Positions 20,312 to 31,274 of a DNA stretch of 64,000 bases are shown here, one piece after another. Position numbers and translations under genes: made by a program. This DNA comes from Aliivibrio fischeri. Lineage in GTDB: Bacteria; Pseudomonadota; Gammaproteobacteria; Enterobacterales; Vibrionaceae. The stretch covers positions 806,001-870,000 of the forward strand of contig CP160629.1 in the NCBI GenBank assembly GCA_038993745.2, in the 5' to 3' direction. The notes under the pieces were generated by a model. It did not search any database and had not been told where the DNA came from. It saw only the letters and a list, made by a program, of their open reading frames with translations. Position 1 is the first letter of the stretch; each line of letters opens with the position of its first letter.

Positions 20312-20902
20312 TTATTCAGCTTTGAATGTGTGTAAACGATTTTGTGCTTTGCTTAATCCATCTTTGAGAAGGATATCAAGGCAGCGTGTAGATTCATCTA
20401 CGGCAGCATCGATTAATTCTTGCTCTTTAGTTGGCGCTTTACCTAAAACAAAACCGGCAACTTTATCTTTATGGCCAGGATGACCAATGCCAATACGAAG
20501 GCGGTAAAACTCTTTCGTATTCGCTAATTTACTTATGGTGTCACGCAAACCGTTATGGCCACCGTGTCCACCACCTTTTTTAAATTTAGCAACACCAGGA
20601 GGGAGATCCAGTTCATCATGAGCAACAAGAATTTCTTCCGGTTTGATCTGATAGAACTTTGCCATCGCAGCGATAGCTTTACCTGATAGATTCATAAAAG
20701 TGGTTGGGATCAACAATCGAAGATCATCACCATTACTTTGGATCCTACCAGTTAAGCCGAAGAATTTAGCTTCTTCTCGCATAGAAACATTATGAACTCG
20801 AGCGAGTTCTTCAACAACCCATGCACCAGCATTATGGCGAGTTCTTTTATACTCAAGACCAGGGTTTGCTAGTCCAACGAGAAGTTTGATCTGATTACTC
20901 AA
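20312..20902 (-). CDS. pth: Peptidyl-tRNA hydrolase Pth
   Basis: The 196-residue enzyme releases peptides from tRNAs dropped by ribosomes. Family motifs are [19 protein letters not shown] near residues 10-28 (catalytic His in RHNAG), FMNLSGKA near 69, and [13 protein letters not shown] near 111-123. The length is normal (E. coli 194). It precedes ychF in one unit. A 67-base stem-loop region lies just upstream of its start. Confidence 0.97.
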   Translation of the reverse strand: MSNQIKLLVGLANPGLEYKRTRHNAGAWVVEELARVHNVSMREEAKFFGLTGRIQSNGDDLRLLIPTTFMNLSGKAIAAMAKFYQIKPEEILVAHDELDLPPGVAKFKKGGGHGGHNGLRDTISKLANTKEFYRLRIGIGHPGHKDKVAGFVLGKAPTKEQELIDAAVDESTRCLDILLKDGLSKAQNRLHTFKAE

Positions 20903-20924
20903 AGAATTATCTCTCTTATCTTGG

Positions 20925-20991
20925 ATACTAATATGATTAATGAACTTGTTTAGAGCGTATGAGAGCTAAATACAATTAATGATATTAGTAT
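20925..20991. repeat. Long inverted repeat between prs and pth
   Basis: Seventeen-base arms beginning ATACTAATATGATTAAT and ending ATTAATGATATTAGTAT pair with one mismatch around a 33-base loop. It occupies the pth leader/promoter region. The AT-rich stem with no U-tract does not look like a standard terminator. Confidence 0.6.
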
Positions 20992-21036
20992 GCACCATTA
21001 AAAAGGCGCGCCATATTACCACAAGAATTCAAATAC

Positions 21037-21064
21037 AAAAACGCCCCGCAAAGGCAGGGCGTTT
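21037..21064 (-). terminator. Terminator of prs
   Basis: An ACGCCCTGCC / GGCGGGGCGT-type stem is followed by TTTTTGTATTT on the minus strand, 20 bases after the prs stop. Confidence 0.85.
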
Positions 21065-21082
21065 GAATAGATTTCTGTTTGA

Positions 21083-22030
21083 TTAGTGATCAAACATTGC
21101 AGAGATAGACTCTTCATTGCTGATACGACGAATCGCTTCAGCTAGCATGCGAGAAAGGCTAAGTTCAGTTACTTTACCTGTTGCTGCCATTTCTTTAGAA
21201 AGAGTAATTGAGTCAGTTACGATAACTTGGTCAAGAACTGAGTTTGCAATGTTTTGTGGTGCACTACCAGAGAATACTGCGTGAGTTGCGTATGCAAATA
21301 CACGTTTTGCGCCACGCTCTTTAAGCGCTTCAGCTGCTTTACATAATGTACCGCCAGTATCGATCATGTCATCAACGATTACACAATCACGACCGTCAAC
21401 ATCACCAATTAGGTTCATTACTTCAGAAACGTTAGCACGTGGACGGCGCTTATCAACGATAGCGATATCAACATCACCTAATGCTTTTGCTGTTGCACGA
21501 GCACGAACAACACCGCCTAGGTCAGGAGAAACAACAACAGGGTTTTCTAAACCACGAGTACGCATGTCATCAAGCAGTACAGGAGTACCGAAGATGTTGT
21601 CTACAGGTACGTCGAAGAAACCTTGAATTTGTTCAGCGTGAAGGTCGATAGTTAAAACGCGGTCAACACCAACGTTTGAAAGCATATCAGCAATAACTTT
21701 TGCAGTGATTGGTACACGAGCAGAACGTACACGACGATCTTGACGAGCGTAACCAAAGTATGGGATTACCGCAGTAATACGGCCAGCAGAAGCACGACGA
21801 AGTGCATCAATCATCACTACTAATTCCATAATGTTGTCATTAGTAGGAGCACAAGTCGATTGAATGATGAAAACATCACTACCACGTACATTCTCGTTAA
21901 TTTGAACGGCTACTTCGCCGTCAGAAAAACGATCTACAGTAGCGTCACCAAGTGAAATATATAGTCGATCAGCGATACGTTGGGCTAGTTCAGGAGTTGC
22001 ATTACCAGCAAATAGCTTCATGTCAGGCAC
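21083..22030 (-). CDS. prs: Ribose-phosphate pyrophosphokinase Prs
   Basis: Prs makes PRPP for nucleotide, histidine, tryptophan and NAD synthesis. Motifs are [13 protein letters not shown] near residues 40-52, the Mg/ATP loop [11 protein letters not shown] near 96-106, and the PRPP loop [11 protein letters not shown] near 220-230. A GTG start at 22030 behind a GAGG site gives [19 protein letters not shown] and 315 residues, exactly the E. coli length. The longer frame from 22081 overlaps ispE and adds non-homologous residues. It follows lolB-ispE as in enteric bacteria. Confidence 0.97.
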   Translation of the reverse strand: MPDMKLFAGNATPELAQRIADRLYISLGDATVDRFSDGEVAVQINENVRGSDVFIIQSTCAPTNDNIMELVVMIDALRRASAGRITAVIPYFGYARQDRRVRSARVPITAKVIADMLSNVGVDRVLTIDLHAEQIQGFFDVPVDNIFGTPVLLDDMRTRGLENPVVVSPDLGGVVRARATAKALGDVDIAIVDKRRPRANVSEVMNLIGDVDGRDCVIVDDMIDTGGTLCKAAEALKERGAKRVFAYATHAVFSGSAPQNIANSVLDQVIVTDSITLSKEMAATGKVTELSLSRMLAEAIRRISNEESISAMFDH

Positions 22031-22068
22031 GGTGGAAACCTCAGGGTTGCGTCCAAATTGTGAGAATT

Positions 22069-22934
22069 TTATATTTTGCATAATGATTTATACTCTTCCA
22101 GTGTTCGGTTGAGTGGCGAAGTATTCATACCTCGGGCGATAAATCCGGTTGCATTATCAGGGATTAAAGAATAAACATCTTGTGCTTCTTTTTCGCTGTT
22201 AAATTCAGCAAAAACACAAGCGCCTGTTCCAGTTAATCTCGATGGCGCATATTCTAACAGCCATGAAAGTTGGTAATCAACCTCTGGATACACACTTCTG
22301 ACAATTTTTTCGCAATCGTTTACGTATGTTGCTTCTAAAAGTGCGTTAAGTGGCTGTTTTGGTGTATTTCTGACCAAGTCAGGATGAGTGAAAACATCGA
22401 CGGTTGCGATACTGACTTCTGGTTTGATTAAAACGTACCATAACTCTTTAGGGGTGGCTGGTTGCAATTTCTCACCAATACCTTCTGCAAAAGCGGCAAA
22501 TCCATGAACAAAAATAGGCACATCAGCCCTAGTTTTACTCCGAGTGCTGCTAAAGTATCGTTACTTAAATTGAGCTGCCATAGAAAATTAAGGGCGACGA
22601 GTACGGTTGCTGCATTAGAGGAACCACCACCGATGCCTCCACCCATAGGTAAAATCTTTTCTATTTCGATATGAGCGCCGAATTTACATTGACTGTGCTG
22701 CTGTAATAGCGTTGCCGCTTTCCATATCAGATTATCTTCCGTTTTTACTCCAGGAATGTCTGGTGCAAGGGTTATTTGACCTGATTGATTAGCAGTAATG
22801 GTGAGGTGATCACATAAATCAATAAATTGAAATAAAGTTTGAAGCTCATGATAGCCATTTTCTTGTTGGCCATTGATATAAAGAAATAGGTTTAATTTGG
22901 CTGGGGATGGCCAGCGAGTTGTTTTGGTGATCAT
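22069..22934 (-). pseudogene. ispE: 4-diphosphocytidyl-2-C-methyl-D-erythritol kinase IspE, frameshifted by one missing base
   Basis: IspE is the GHMP kinase of the MEP isoprenoid pathway. The N-terminal part starts [20 protein letters not shown] and contains the ATP loop [18 protein letters not shown]. The C-terminal part begins [16 protein letters not shown]. The frame breaks at 22527-22529 (CCC, expected CCCC). One base restores [19 protein letters not shown] and a product of about 288 residues. IspE is essential where the MEP pathway is the only isoprenoid route, so this is the strongest case for a sequencing error. Its ATG overlaps the lolB stop (ATGA). Confidence 0.92.
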
Positions 22935-23557
22935 TGAGAAATTATCCAATTTGAAGCAATGATTTTAATGGTGGTATCTTGTTGCGTGAGTTTCATTGAA
23001 TTAGGGAGAAGTAGGTTACTTTTTTCAATATAGCTGCTGTAACGTAAATGCCAGTTAGTTTGACCAATTTGTTTTGATAAGTGTTCTACAGTATTAAGCT
23101 CATTGAGTTGGAAATTATCTGCGGCGGTCGGTAAGCCTTTAATCCAATCTTGTAAATCCCCTATAGGCATGCTGATGCCACTTAAGCTATACATTAATCT
23201 TCCAGGATCACGACCTTCAAATTTTTGCCCATCGCCAGTCTCGATTGTTGTCATTTGCTCTGTCATGGTTAGTTTCATTACCGTTTGGCCAAGAAATGAA
23301 GTGAGCAATAGTTGACTTTGTTCTGGTTTTTGAATCCACTGGAAATTTAAACTATGGCGTTGGTTTGGTGCTTGATATCCGATTTTTCCTGTTACTTTAT
23401 ATTGCGTAATCTGTTCGAGTTTTGCTTGATGTTTATCCCAATCTGTCGATTGTTGAGGTGTTAAAGGGGTCGTTGAACAGGCGTTAAGAAAGAGCGTGAA
23501 TATGAGAATAGTAAAAGGGGAACGTACAAAGCGAGGAAACATTCTTGATAATCTCAT
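22931..23557 (-). CDS. lolB: Outer-membrane lipoprotein receptor LolB
   Basis: LolB receives lipoproteins from LolA and inserts them in the outer membrane. It is itself a lipoprotein: the signal [12 protein letters not shown] gives the lipobox LNAC. The chosen ATG at 23557 gives 208 residues, and a second ATG at 23542 is also possible. The longer frame from 23647 would put 30 extra residues before the signal and is unlikely. Conserved features include [18 protein letters not shown] and the [16 protein letters not shown] end. It is coupled to ispE by a four-base overlap. Confidence 0.92.
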   Translation of the reverse strand: MRLSRMFPRFVRSPFTILIFTLFLNACSTTPLTPQQSTDWDKHQAKLEQITQYKVTGKIGYQAPNQRHSLNFQWIQKPEQSQLLLTSFLGQTVMKLTMTEQMTTIETGDGQKFEGRDPGRLMYSLSGISMPIGDLQDWIKGLPTAADNFQLNELNTVEHLSKQIGQTNWHLRYSSYIEKSNLLLPNSMKLTQQDTTIKIIASNWIISQ

Positions 23558-23726
23558 CTTTAATTCTGAAGTAATGCAACAATTGTAGCAAATTAATGGC
23601 GAATTTGGAGCCAAATAGTATTTGAATATCACTAATTTCTTACACAAAAGCCCTGATGCCTTTTAAAATTGGGTCGCATCAAGTAAAATCCGCCCTTGTT
23701 ATTTTTATTATTGGTCCGTTTGCCGA

Positions 23727-24983
23727 ATGTCATTGCTTGTTATTGGAATTAATCATACGTCAGCCTCTGTTGATTTACGCGAGAAAGTTGCATTTTCTCC
23801 GGAAAAATTGACAAAAGCGTTAGATGAATTAAAAAACAGCGATGCAATTCAAAGTGGCGTAATCCTATCGACCTGTAATCGAACAGAAATCTACTGCGAA
23901 GTTAAACACGGTATTAGCAGCGGTTATGTGATTAATTGGCTCGCTGAATTTCATCATGTCGCACTAGAAATCTTAATGCCTAGTATTTATATCCATGAAG
24001 AGCAAGCTGCAGTAAAACACCTTATGCGTGTTTCTTGTGGTTTGGATTCGTTGGTTTTAGGTGAACCACAAATTTTGGGGCAAGTTAAAAAAGCCTTTGC
24101 TGATGCACGAGAGCACAATGCGGTTGAAGGAACAATTGAAAAATTATTTCAGCAGGATTTCTCGGTAGCAAAAAGAGTACGCACTGAAACCAATATTGGT
24201 GGCAATGCCGTTTCTGTTGCTTATGCAGCATGTACATTAGCTCGTCAAATTTTTGAATCTCTGTCTGATTCGACTGTACTTTTGGTTGGAGCAGGTGAAA
24301 CCATTGAGCTTGTCGCAAAACATTTAGATGACTCTGGTTGTAAAAGACTGATTGTTGCTAACCGAACTCGTGAGCGAGCAATGGGATTAGCGGAGCAATT
24401 TAATGCTGAAGTCATTAGTCTTCCTGAGATCCCTGAGCATCTCCCTAAAGCCGATATCATTATTAGTTCTACTGCAAGTCCTTTGCCTATTATTGGTAAG
24501 GGGATGGTTGAAAGTGCGTTGAAATTACGTAAACACCAACCAATGTTGTTTGTTGATATTGCTGTTCCTCGAGATATTGAGGGTGAAGTCGCAGAATTAA
24601 ATGATGCGTATTTATATTCAGTTGATGATCTTCAATCTATTATTGATCACAATATAGAACAACGAAAAATAGAAGCGATACAAGCTGAAGCAATTGTCAG
24701 TGAAGAGAGCGCAGAATTCATGACATGGATTCGTTCTCGTCAAGCGGTAAATAGTATCCGTCAGTATCGTGAAAATTCAGAAGCGATGCGAATTGAGCTA
24801 TTGCAAAAAAGTATGCAAGCACTTGCTTCAGGACAAAATCCAGAAAAAGTATTGGCTGAACTCAGTAATAAGTTAACCAATAAACTCATTCATGCACCAA
24901 CATTGGCGATGCAGCAAGCTGCAAAAAACGGTGAAACTGAAAAATTAACAGTAATCCGAACCACTATTGGTCTAGACAACTAA
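23727..24983 (+). CDS. hemA: Glutamyl-tRNA reductase HemA
   Basis: The 418-residue enzyme catalyses the first step of the C5 haem and sirohaem pathway, reducing glutamyl-tRNA to glutamate semialdehyde. [21 protein letters not shown] is the family start. The catalytic cysteine lies in [10 protein letters not shown] near residue 50, the substrate block in [19 protein letters not shown], and the NADPH site in [17 protein letters not shown] near 181. Length matches E. coli (418). It heads the hemA-prfA-prmC-sirB2-sirB1-kdsA series and supplies precursors for hemH and cobA, which are also in the window. Confidence 0.98.
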   Translation: MSLLVIGINHTSASVDLREKVAFSPEKLTKALDELKNSDAIQSGVILSTCNRTEIYCEVKHGISSGYVINWLAEFHHVALEILMPSIYIHEEQAAVKHLMRVSCGLDSLVLGEPQILGQVKKAFADAREHNAVEGTIEKLFQQDFSVAKRVRTETNIGGNAVSVAYAACTLARQIFESLSDSTVLLVGAGETIELVAKHLDDSGCKRLIVANRTRERAMGLAEQFNAEVISLPEIPEHLPKADIIISSTASPLPIIGKGMVESALKLRKHQPMLFVDIAVPRDIEGEVAELNDAYLYSVDDLQSIIDHNIEQRKIEAIQAEAIVSEESAEFMTWIRSRQAVNSIRQYRENSEAMRIELLQKSMQALASGQNPEKVLAELSNKLTNKLIHAPTLAMQQAAKNGETEKLTVIRTTIGLDN

Positions 24984-25022
24984 GCGTAGCGTTCGCTACC
25001 AACAAAAAGAACAAATATTATT

Positions 25023-26111
25023 ATGAAAGCATCCATTCGAGTAAAATTAGAGACGCTGGTTGAGCGTTATGAAGAAGTTCAGCATTTATTAGGCGATCCT
25101 GATGTTATCGGAGACCAAAATAAGTTTCGTGCTTTATCTCGTGAATACTCACAGCTAGAAGAAGTTACACAATGCTTCCAAGCGTATGAGCAAGCTCAAG
25201 AAGATCTTGTTGCAGCCCAAGAAATGGCGCAAGAAGATGATGAAGAAATGCGTGAGATGGCACAAGAAGAAATTAAAGATGCTAAAGAAGCTATTGAACG
25301 TTTAACTGATGAACTTCAAGTTCTTCTTCTTCCAAAAGATCCAAACGATGAACGTAACTGTTTCTTAGAAATCCGTGCTGGTGCAGGTGGTGATGAAGCG
25401 GGTATTTTTGCTGGTAACTTATTCCGCATGTATTCACGTTTTGCTGAGAAAAAGGGCTGGCGCGTTGAAGTCATGAGCTCAAACGAAGCTGAACACGGTG
25501 GTTATAAAGAAATGATCGCAAAAGTGAGCGGTGAAGGTGCATACGGTGTACTTAAGTTTGAATCAGGCGGTCACCGTGTACAACGTGTACCAGAAACTGA
25601 ATCTCAAGGCCGTGTACACACATCGGCATGTACGGTTGCTGTTATGGCTGAAATCCCAGAAGCGGATCTTCCTGAAATTAAAGCAGCAGACTTAAAAATT
25701 GATACTTTCCGTGCATCAGGCGCGGGTGGTCAGCACGTTAACACCACGGATTCCGCAATCCGTATTACTCACTTACCAACAGGTACGGTTGTTGAATGTC
25801 AGGATGAACGTTCACAACATAAAAACAAAGCAAAAGCGATGTCTGTTCTTGCTGCTCGTATTATTCAAGCAGAAGAAGCTCGTCGTGCTGCTGCTGTTTC
25901 AGATACTCGCCGTAACTTGTTAGGTTCTGGTGACCGTTCAGATCGAATCCGTACTTATAACTACCCACAAGGTCGTGTATCGGATCACCGTATTAACTTA
26001 ACGGTTTACCGTTTAAATGAAGTGATGGAAGGTGATTTAGGCTGTCTAATTGAGCCAGTTGTTCTTGAGTACCAAGCAGACCAATTAGCTGCATTGGCTG
26101 AACAAAACTAA
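25023..26111 (+). CDS. prfA: Peptide chain release factor RF1
   Basis: RF1 ends translation at UAA and UAG. The codon-recognition PET motif is seen in [10 protein letters not shown] near residues 187-196. The catalytic GGQ lies in [13 protein letters not shown] near 232-244, the glutamine being the target of PrmC. Length is 362 residues (E. coli 360). Its stop codon overlaps the prmC start (TAATG), so modifier and substrate are translated together. Confidence 0.98.
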   Translation: MKASIRVKLETLVERYEEVQHLLGDPDVIGDQNKFRALSREYSQLEEVTQCFQAYEQAQEDLVAAQEMAQEDDEEMREMAQEEIKDAKEAIERLTDELQVLLLPKDPNDERNCFLEIRAGAGGDEAGIFAGNLFRMYSRFAEKKGWRVEVMSSNEAEHGGYKEMIAKVSGEGAYGVLKFESGGHRVQRVPETESQGRVHTSACTVAVMAEIPEADLPEIKAADLKIDTFRASGAGGQHVNTTDSAIRITHLPTGTVVECQDERSQHKNKAKAMSVLAARIIQAEEARRAAAVSDTRRNLLGSGDRSDRIRTYNYPQGRVSDHRINLTVYRLNEVMEGDLGCLIEPVVLEYQADQLAALAEQN

Positions 26112-26963
26112 TGAGCTTGTCTATTGAAGCGTTATTAAAGCGCTCAATTCAATCTCTGACGCTTGAGGGGAGTGATTCTCCTCAAGTTGATGCTGCTGTT
26201 CTTCTTTGTCATGTGTTAGATAAGCCAAGAAGTTATCTATTAACTTGGCCTGAGAAAATAGTATCAGACGAAGAGCTGGGTAATTTTAATGCGTTACTAG
26301 AGCGTCGTCTTGCTGGTGAACCGATTGCTTATATCGTGGGTTATCGTGAATTTTGGTCATTACCACTTAAGGTATCGCCAACAACATTAATTCCAAGACC
26401 TGATACCGAACGTCTGGTTGAAGTGGCATTAGATCATTTAACACCTAATGCTCAATCCATTTTGGATTTAGGAACAGGTACAGGAGCCATTGCGTTAGCT
26501 ATTGCTTCTGAAATGCCTACTCTTAATGTGATAGGTGTCGATTATCAAGACGATGCGGTTGAGTTAGCAAAAGGGAATGCGAAAATAAATCACATTAATA
26601 ATGTTGAATTTAGACAAGGCAGCTGGTTTGAACCTATTTCTTTGAGTGATAAGTTCGACATTATTGTGAGTAATCCCCTTATATTGATGGTAACGATCCT
26701 CATTTATCTGAAGGGGATGTTCGTTTTGAACCGCAAACCGCTTTGGTTGCGGAACAAAACGGTTTTCAGATTTAATTCACATTATGCAACACGGCCGAGA
26801 GTATTTATTAAATGGCGGTTGGTTAATGATGGAGCATGGTTTTGAACAAGGTGAACAATTACGTCACTTTTTTGAAGAGCATGGTTATATTAATGTGAAA
26901 ACAGAGCAAGATTATGCTGGCAATGACCGAGTTACTTTAGGTCAATGGGTAGTAGATAACTAG
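26111..26963 (+). pseudogene. prmC: Release-factor glutamine methyltransferase PrmC, two one-base deletions
   Basis: PrmC methylates the GGQ glutamine of RF1 and RF2. The SAM-binding ILDLGTGTGAIALAIA lies near residues 116-131. The catalytic NPPY motif is exactly where the frame breaks: 26675-26678 has four C's where AATCCCCCTTAT is expected. A second missing base at 26763-26766 (TTTT before CAGA) is needed to reach HIMQHGREYLLNGGWLMMEHG. The restored protein has about 284 residues and ends at 26963. Loss of PrmC causes severe growth defects in related bacteria, and two deletions in one gene next to intact neighbours suggest poor local sequence quality. Confidence 0.9.
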
Positions 26964-26978
26964 AATAAAGGATAATTC

Positions 26979-27362
26979 ATGTATACCGCAGTTAAACACA
27001 TACACTTATTATTAGTCGCTTGTAGCGTATTGTTTTTTGTCGTTCGTTATTGTTTGATGATGGCAAATTCTGACATTCGTAATAATGGCTTCTTTAAGCG
27101 TGTTCCTCACGTTGTTGATTCAGCAATGCTACTTAGTGGTATTTGGCTTATTTTTATTACTGGATTCATTCCATTTACGTCATCTGCACCTTGGTTAACA
27201 GAAAAAATTACCTGTATTATGGTTTACCTTGCTTTAGGTGTAGTTACTTTAAATAATGGTAAAAACAAAGTCTTTAAGACCTTTGCATTTTTAGGTGCAA
27301 TGGGTTGGTTAATGGTTGCTGCTAAAATTGCGGTAACAAAAGTACCAACGTTCTTGGGGTAA
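26979..27362 (+). CDS. sirB2: SirB2 family membrane protein
   Basis: The 127-residue hydrophobic protein has four predicted membrane segments (about residues 8-26, 44-64, 75-91 and 100-118), typical of the SirB2 family. Its biochemical role is not established. It occupies the conserved position between prmC and sirB1 in the hemA-kdsA operon. The frame is complete and starts 15 bases after the restored prmC stop. Confidence 0.88.
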   Translation: MYTAVKHIHLLLVACSVLFFVVRYCLMMANSDIRNNGFFKRVPHVVDSAMLLSGIWLIFITGFIPFTSSAPWLTEKITCIMVYLALGVVTLNNGKNKVFKTFAFLGAMGWLMVAAKIAVTKVPTFLG

Positions 27363-27364
27363 TT

Positions 27365-29041
<1,677 letters not shown>

Positions 29042-29061
29042 TCGAGTTCTAAAGAATAAAT

Positions 29062-29099
29062 AAAAAAGCCCAAGAGAGAATACTTTCTTGGGCTTTTTT
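29062..29099. terminator. Bidirectional terminator between kdsA and cobA
   Basis: A near-perfect stem AAAAAAGCCCAAGA / TCTTGGGCTTTTTT serves both converging genes, with A/T tracts on both sides. Confidence 0.92.
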
Positions 29100-29119
29100 A
29101 TTATCTGAATGGTAAAAAA

Positions 29120-29895
29120 TTATTCGTTTGGTTTAAACCAATCTAATTTATGATGAAGTGTTGTTACGGTACCTACTACGATCAGCGATGGACTGATGGC
29201 TTTTTCTGCTAACTGTGCAAGTTCTGAAATATCGCCAGTAAATACTTTTTGTTTATCTGTTGTGCCTCGCTCAATAATTGCACATGGTGTATCAGCAGCT
29301 AATCCATGTTTTATTAACTGTTCAGATATATGAGGAGATTGCTTTAATCCCATATAAAATACCAAGGTATTATTAGAGCGGACTAGTGCATCCCATTCAA
29401 TATCAGCACCATCTTTTTGTACATGAGCTGTGATAAATTGAACGCTTTGGGCATGATCTCGGTGAGTTAATGGGATACCTGCGTATGAGGTTGCCCCCGC
29501 CGCAGCTGTGATCCCCGGAATAACTTCAAAGTGAACGCCATTTTCAGCTAACGTTTCAAGCTCTTCTCCGCCACGCCCAAAGATAAATGAATCCCCACCT
29601 TTAAGGCGAACAACGTGCTTACCTTCCTTTGCCTTATCGACTAGGATTTGATTGATTTTATCTTGAGGGACGAAGTGGAAATCCAGTTTTTTTCCAACAT
29701 AAATCATTTCAGCATTTTCATTTGCAAGCGCTAAAATTTCTTTTGAGACTAGGCGGTCATAAACCAAACATCCGCTTCTTTGATTAATCGATAGCCCTTC
29801 ATGGTTAATAGTTCGGGATCACCAGGACCTGCGCCAACAAGAGAAACAAGTCCGTTTTGTTTTTTCTGCTCAGACTGAGCTTGAATACTTGGCAT
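29120..29895 (-). pseudogene. cobA: Uroporphyrinogen-III C-methyltransferase (SUMT), frameshifted near the N-terminus
   Basis: SUMT makes precorrin-2 for sirohaem, the prosthetic group of NirB. The ATG at 29895 opens a frame with [20 protein letters not shown] (SAM-binding motif). It breaks near 29764-29766: one missing base in coding GATGTTTGG (expected GATGTTGTGG) restores [14 protein letters not shown]. The rest contains [17 protein letters not shown] and VIPGITAAAGATSYAGIPLTHRD. The restored length is about 258 residues. There is no CysG dehydrogenase/chelatase domain here, so that step must come from another gene. Unlike most other breaks, this one is not in a homopolymer run. Confidence 0.9.
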
Positions 29896-29943
29896 AATGG
29901 AATTCCAGAATAAGGTTTAATCACCTTAGTATGTAAGAGTCGA

Positions 29944-29982
29944 TAAAAAAAATCACCCTTAATCAATTATTAAGAGTGATTT
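29944..29982 (-). terminator. Terminator after nirC
   Basis: Minus-strand stem AATCACTCTTAAT / ATTAAGGGTGATT is followed by eight T's. It separates nirBDC from cobA, so cobA probably has its own promoter or depends on read-through. Confidence 0.85.
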
Positions 29983-30023
29983 TAATCGCATGAGTTATAA
30001 CTAATCTAAACGGAAATAAATTC

Positions 30024-30833
30024 TTAAGCGTCTAATGATGGCGCTGTTTTTACGTGTGTTAGGTATAGAGGAATACATGTAAATAGTAGACCACCAACAA
30101 TGTTACCTAAAATAGTTGGGATTAAGTTGTAGCTTAACCATGTAGTGATACCAAAGTCAGCACCAAGCATCATACCTAGTGGGAATAGGAACATATTTAC
30201 TACCGCATGTTCAAATACAAGAGCGAAGAAGATAAAGATAGGTAGCCACATTGCTGCAATTTTTCCAGCAACAGAACGAGCTGTCATATTACCAATGACA
30301 CCTAGACATACCATTAGGTTACATAAAATGCCGCGTACAAAACAGGTAATCCAACCATCCATACCTAGGTTTTCAAAACCAACAGTACGTGCAGTAGCAA
30401 CCGCCATGAATTTTTGACCAACTGCGTTTGGCTCTACGCTGAAATTCATTGTTAATGATAGTGCAATAAGAGCTGCAACAATTAAAGAACCAATTAGGTT
30501 GCCAAGACCAACAAGACCCCAACAACGGAAAACACGTCCCCAAGAAACGCCTTTACGATTTTCAAATTTAGCAAGAGGAGCAAGACCAAATACACCAGTA
30601 ACAAGGTCATAGCCCATTAAACTTAAAATACAAAAACCAACAGGGAAGACTAGAGCGCCAACAATACCTACACCTGTTTGAACTATAGTCGTGATTGCAA
30701 CAACAACAGCCAGAGAGAGAATAATACCAGCCATTGTGCCACGTAAGATAAGATCACGAGAGCTAGTTTTAATCTTTGCTTCGCCAACATCGATCATAGT
30801 TTGGACGAATTCAGAGGGTTTGTTATAAGACAT
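30024..30833 (-). CDS. nirC: Formate/nitrite transporter family protein, probable nitrite channel NirC
   Basis: The 269-residue protein has six hydrophobic segments and the FNT signatures: SLMGYDLVTGVFG near residues 90-102, LGNLIGSLIVAAL near 130-142, GILCNLMVCLGV near 188-199, and FEHAVVNMFLFPLGM near 228-242. FNT channels form pentamers in the inner membrane. The position after nirB-nirD suggests nitrite as the substrate rather than formate. The frame is intact and followed by a strong terminator. Confidence 0.9.
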   Translation of the reverse strand: MSYNKPSEFVQTMIDVGEAKIKTSSRDLILRGTMAGIILSLAVVVAITTIVQTGVGIVGALVFPVGFCILSLMGYDLVTGVFGLAPLAKFENRKGVSWGRVFRCWGLVGLGNLIGSLIVAALIALSLTMNFSVEPNAVGQKFMAVATARTVGFENLGMDGWITCFVRGILCNLMVCLGVIGNMTARSVAGKIAAMWLPIFIFFALVFEHAVVNMFLFPLGMMLGADFGITTWLSYNLIPTILGNIVGGLLFTCIPLYLTHVKTAPSLDA

Positions 30834-30942
30834 AGAAGTCCCTTACTAAAAGTTAAAATTAAAAATTGGATAGGAAAGGGCTCTAGTCGCTGTTTTATGA
30901 GCAATAAATAGGTGACTAAAACCCTTGAACTATCAAATCTTC

Positions 30943-31272
30943 TTATGCTGAGATTTCAACATGTCCGTTAGTTACACGAACTTTGTATGTCTTTACGTTA
31001 AAACGCTCATCTTCCATACATGCACCAGTCACTAAATTAAAGTGTTGTTTCTTTAGTGGACTTGCTACCCAAAGTTCGCCTTGGTGTTCCCCCGTTAAAC
31101 CACGAGAAAGTACGTTTGAATTAGCGAATGGGTCACGATTACTAATAGCAAAGACTTCATCATTTTCTCTTGGACGAAATACAGCCACTTGTTCGCCATT
31201 TACAAGTGCACAAACACCAGTGCCAGGGATGATGTCATCGAGTTGGCAGATTTTTTGAAATTTAGCAGCCAT
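30943..31272 (-). CDS. nirD: Nitrite reductase (NADH) small subunit NirD
   Basis: The 109-residue subunit accompanies NirB in assimilatory or detoxifying nitrite reduction in the cytoplasm. It has the Rieske-like fold, but the iron-ligating Cys/His pairs of true Rieske proteins are absent, as is normal for NirD (E. coli 108). Conserved regions are PGTGVCALVNGEQVAVFRP and VASPLKKQHFNLVTGACME. The ATG lies two bases after the nirB stop. Confidence 0.96.
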   Translation of the reverse strand: MAAKFQKICQLDDIIPGTGVCALVNGEQVAVFRPRENDEVFAISNRDPFANSNVLSRGLTGEHQGELWVASPLKKQHFNLVTGACMEDERFNVKTYKVRVTNGHVEISA

Positions 31273-31274
31273 GA

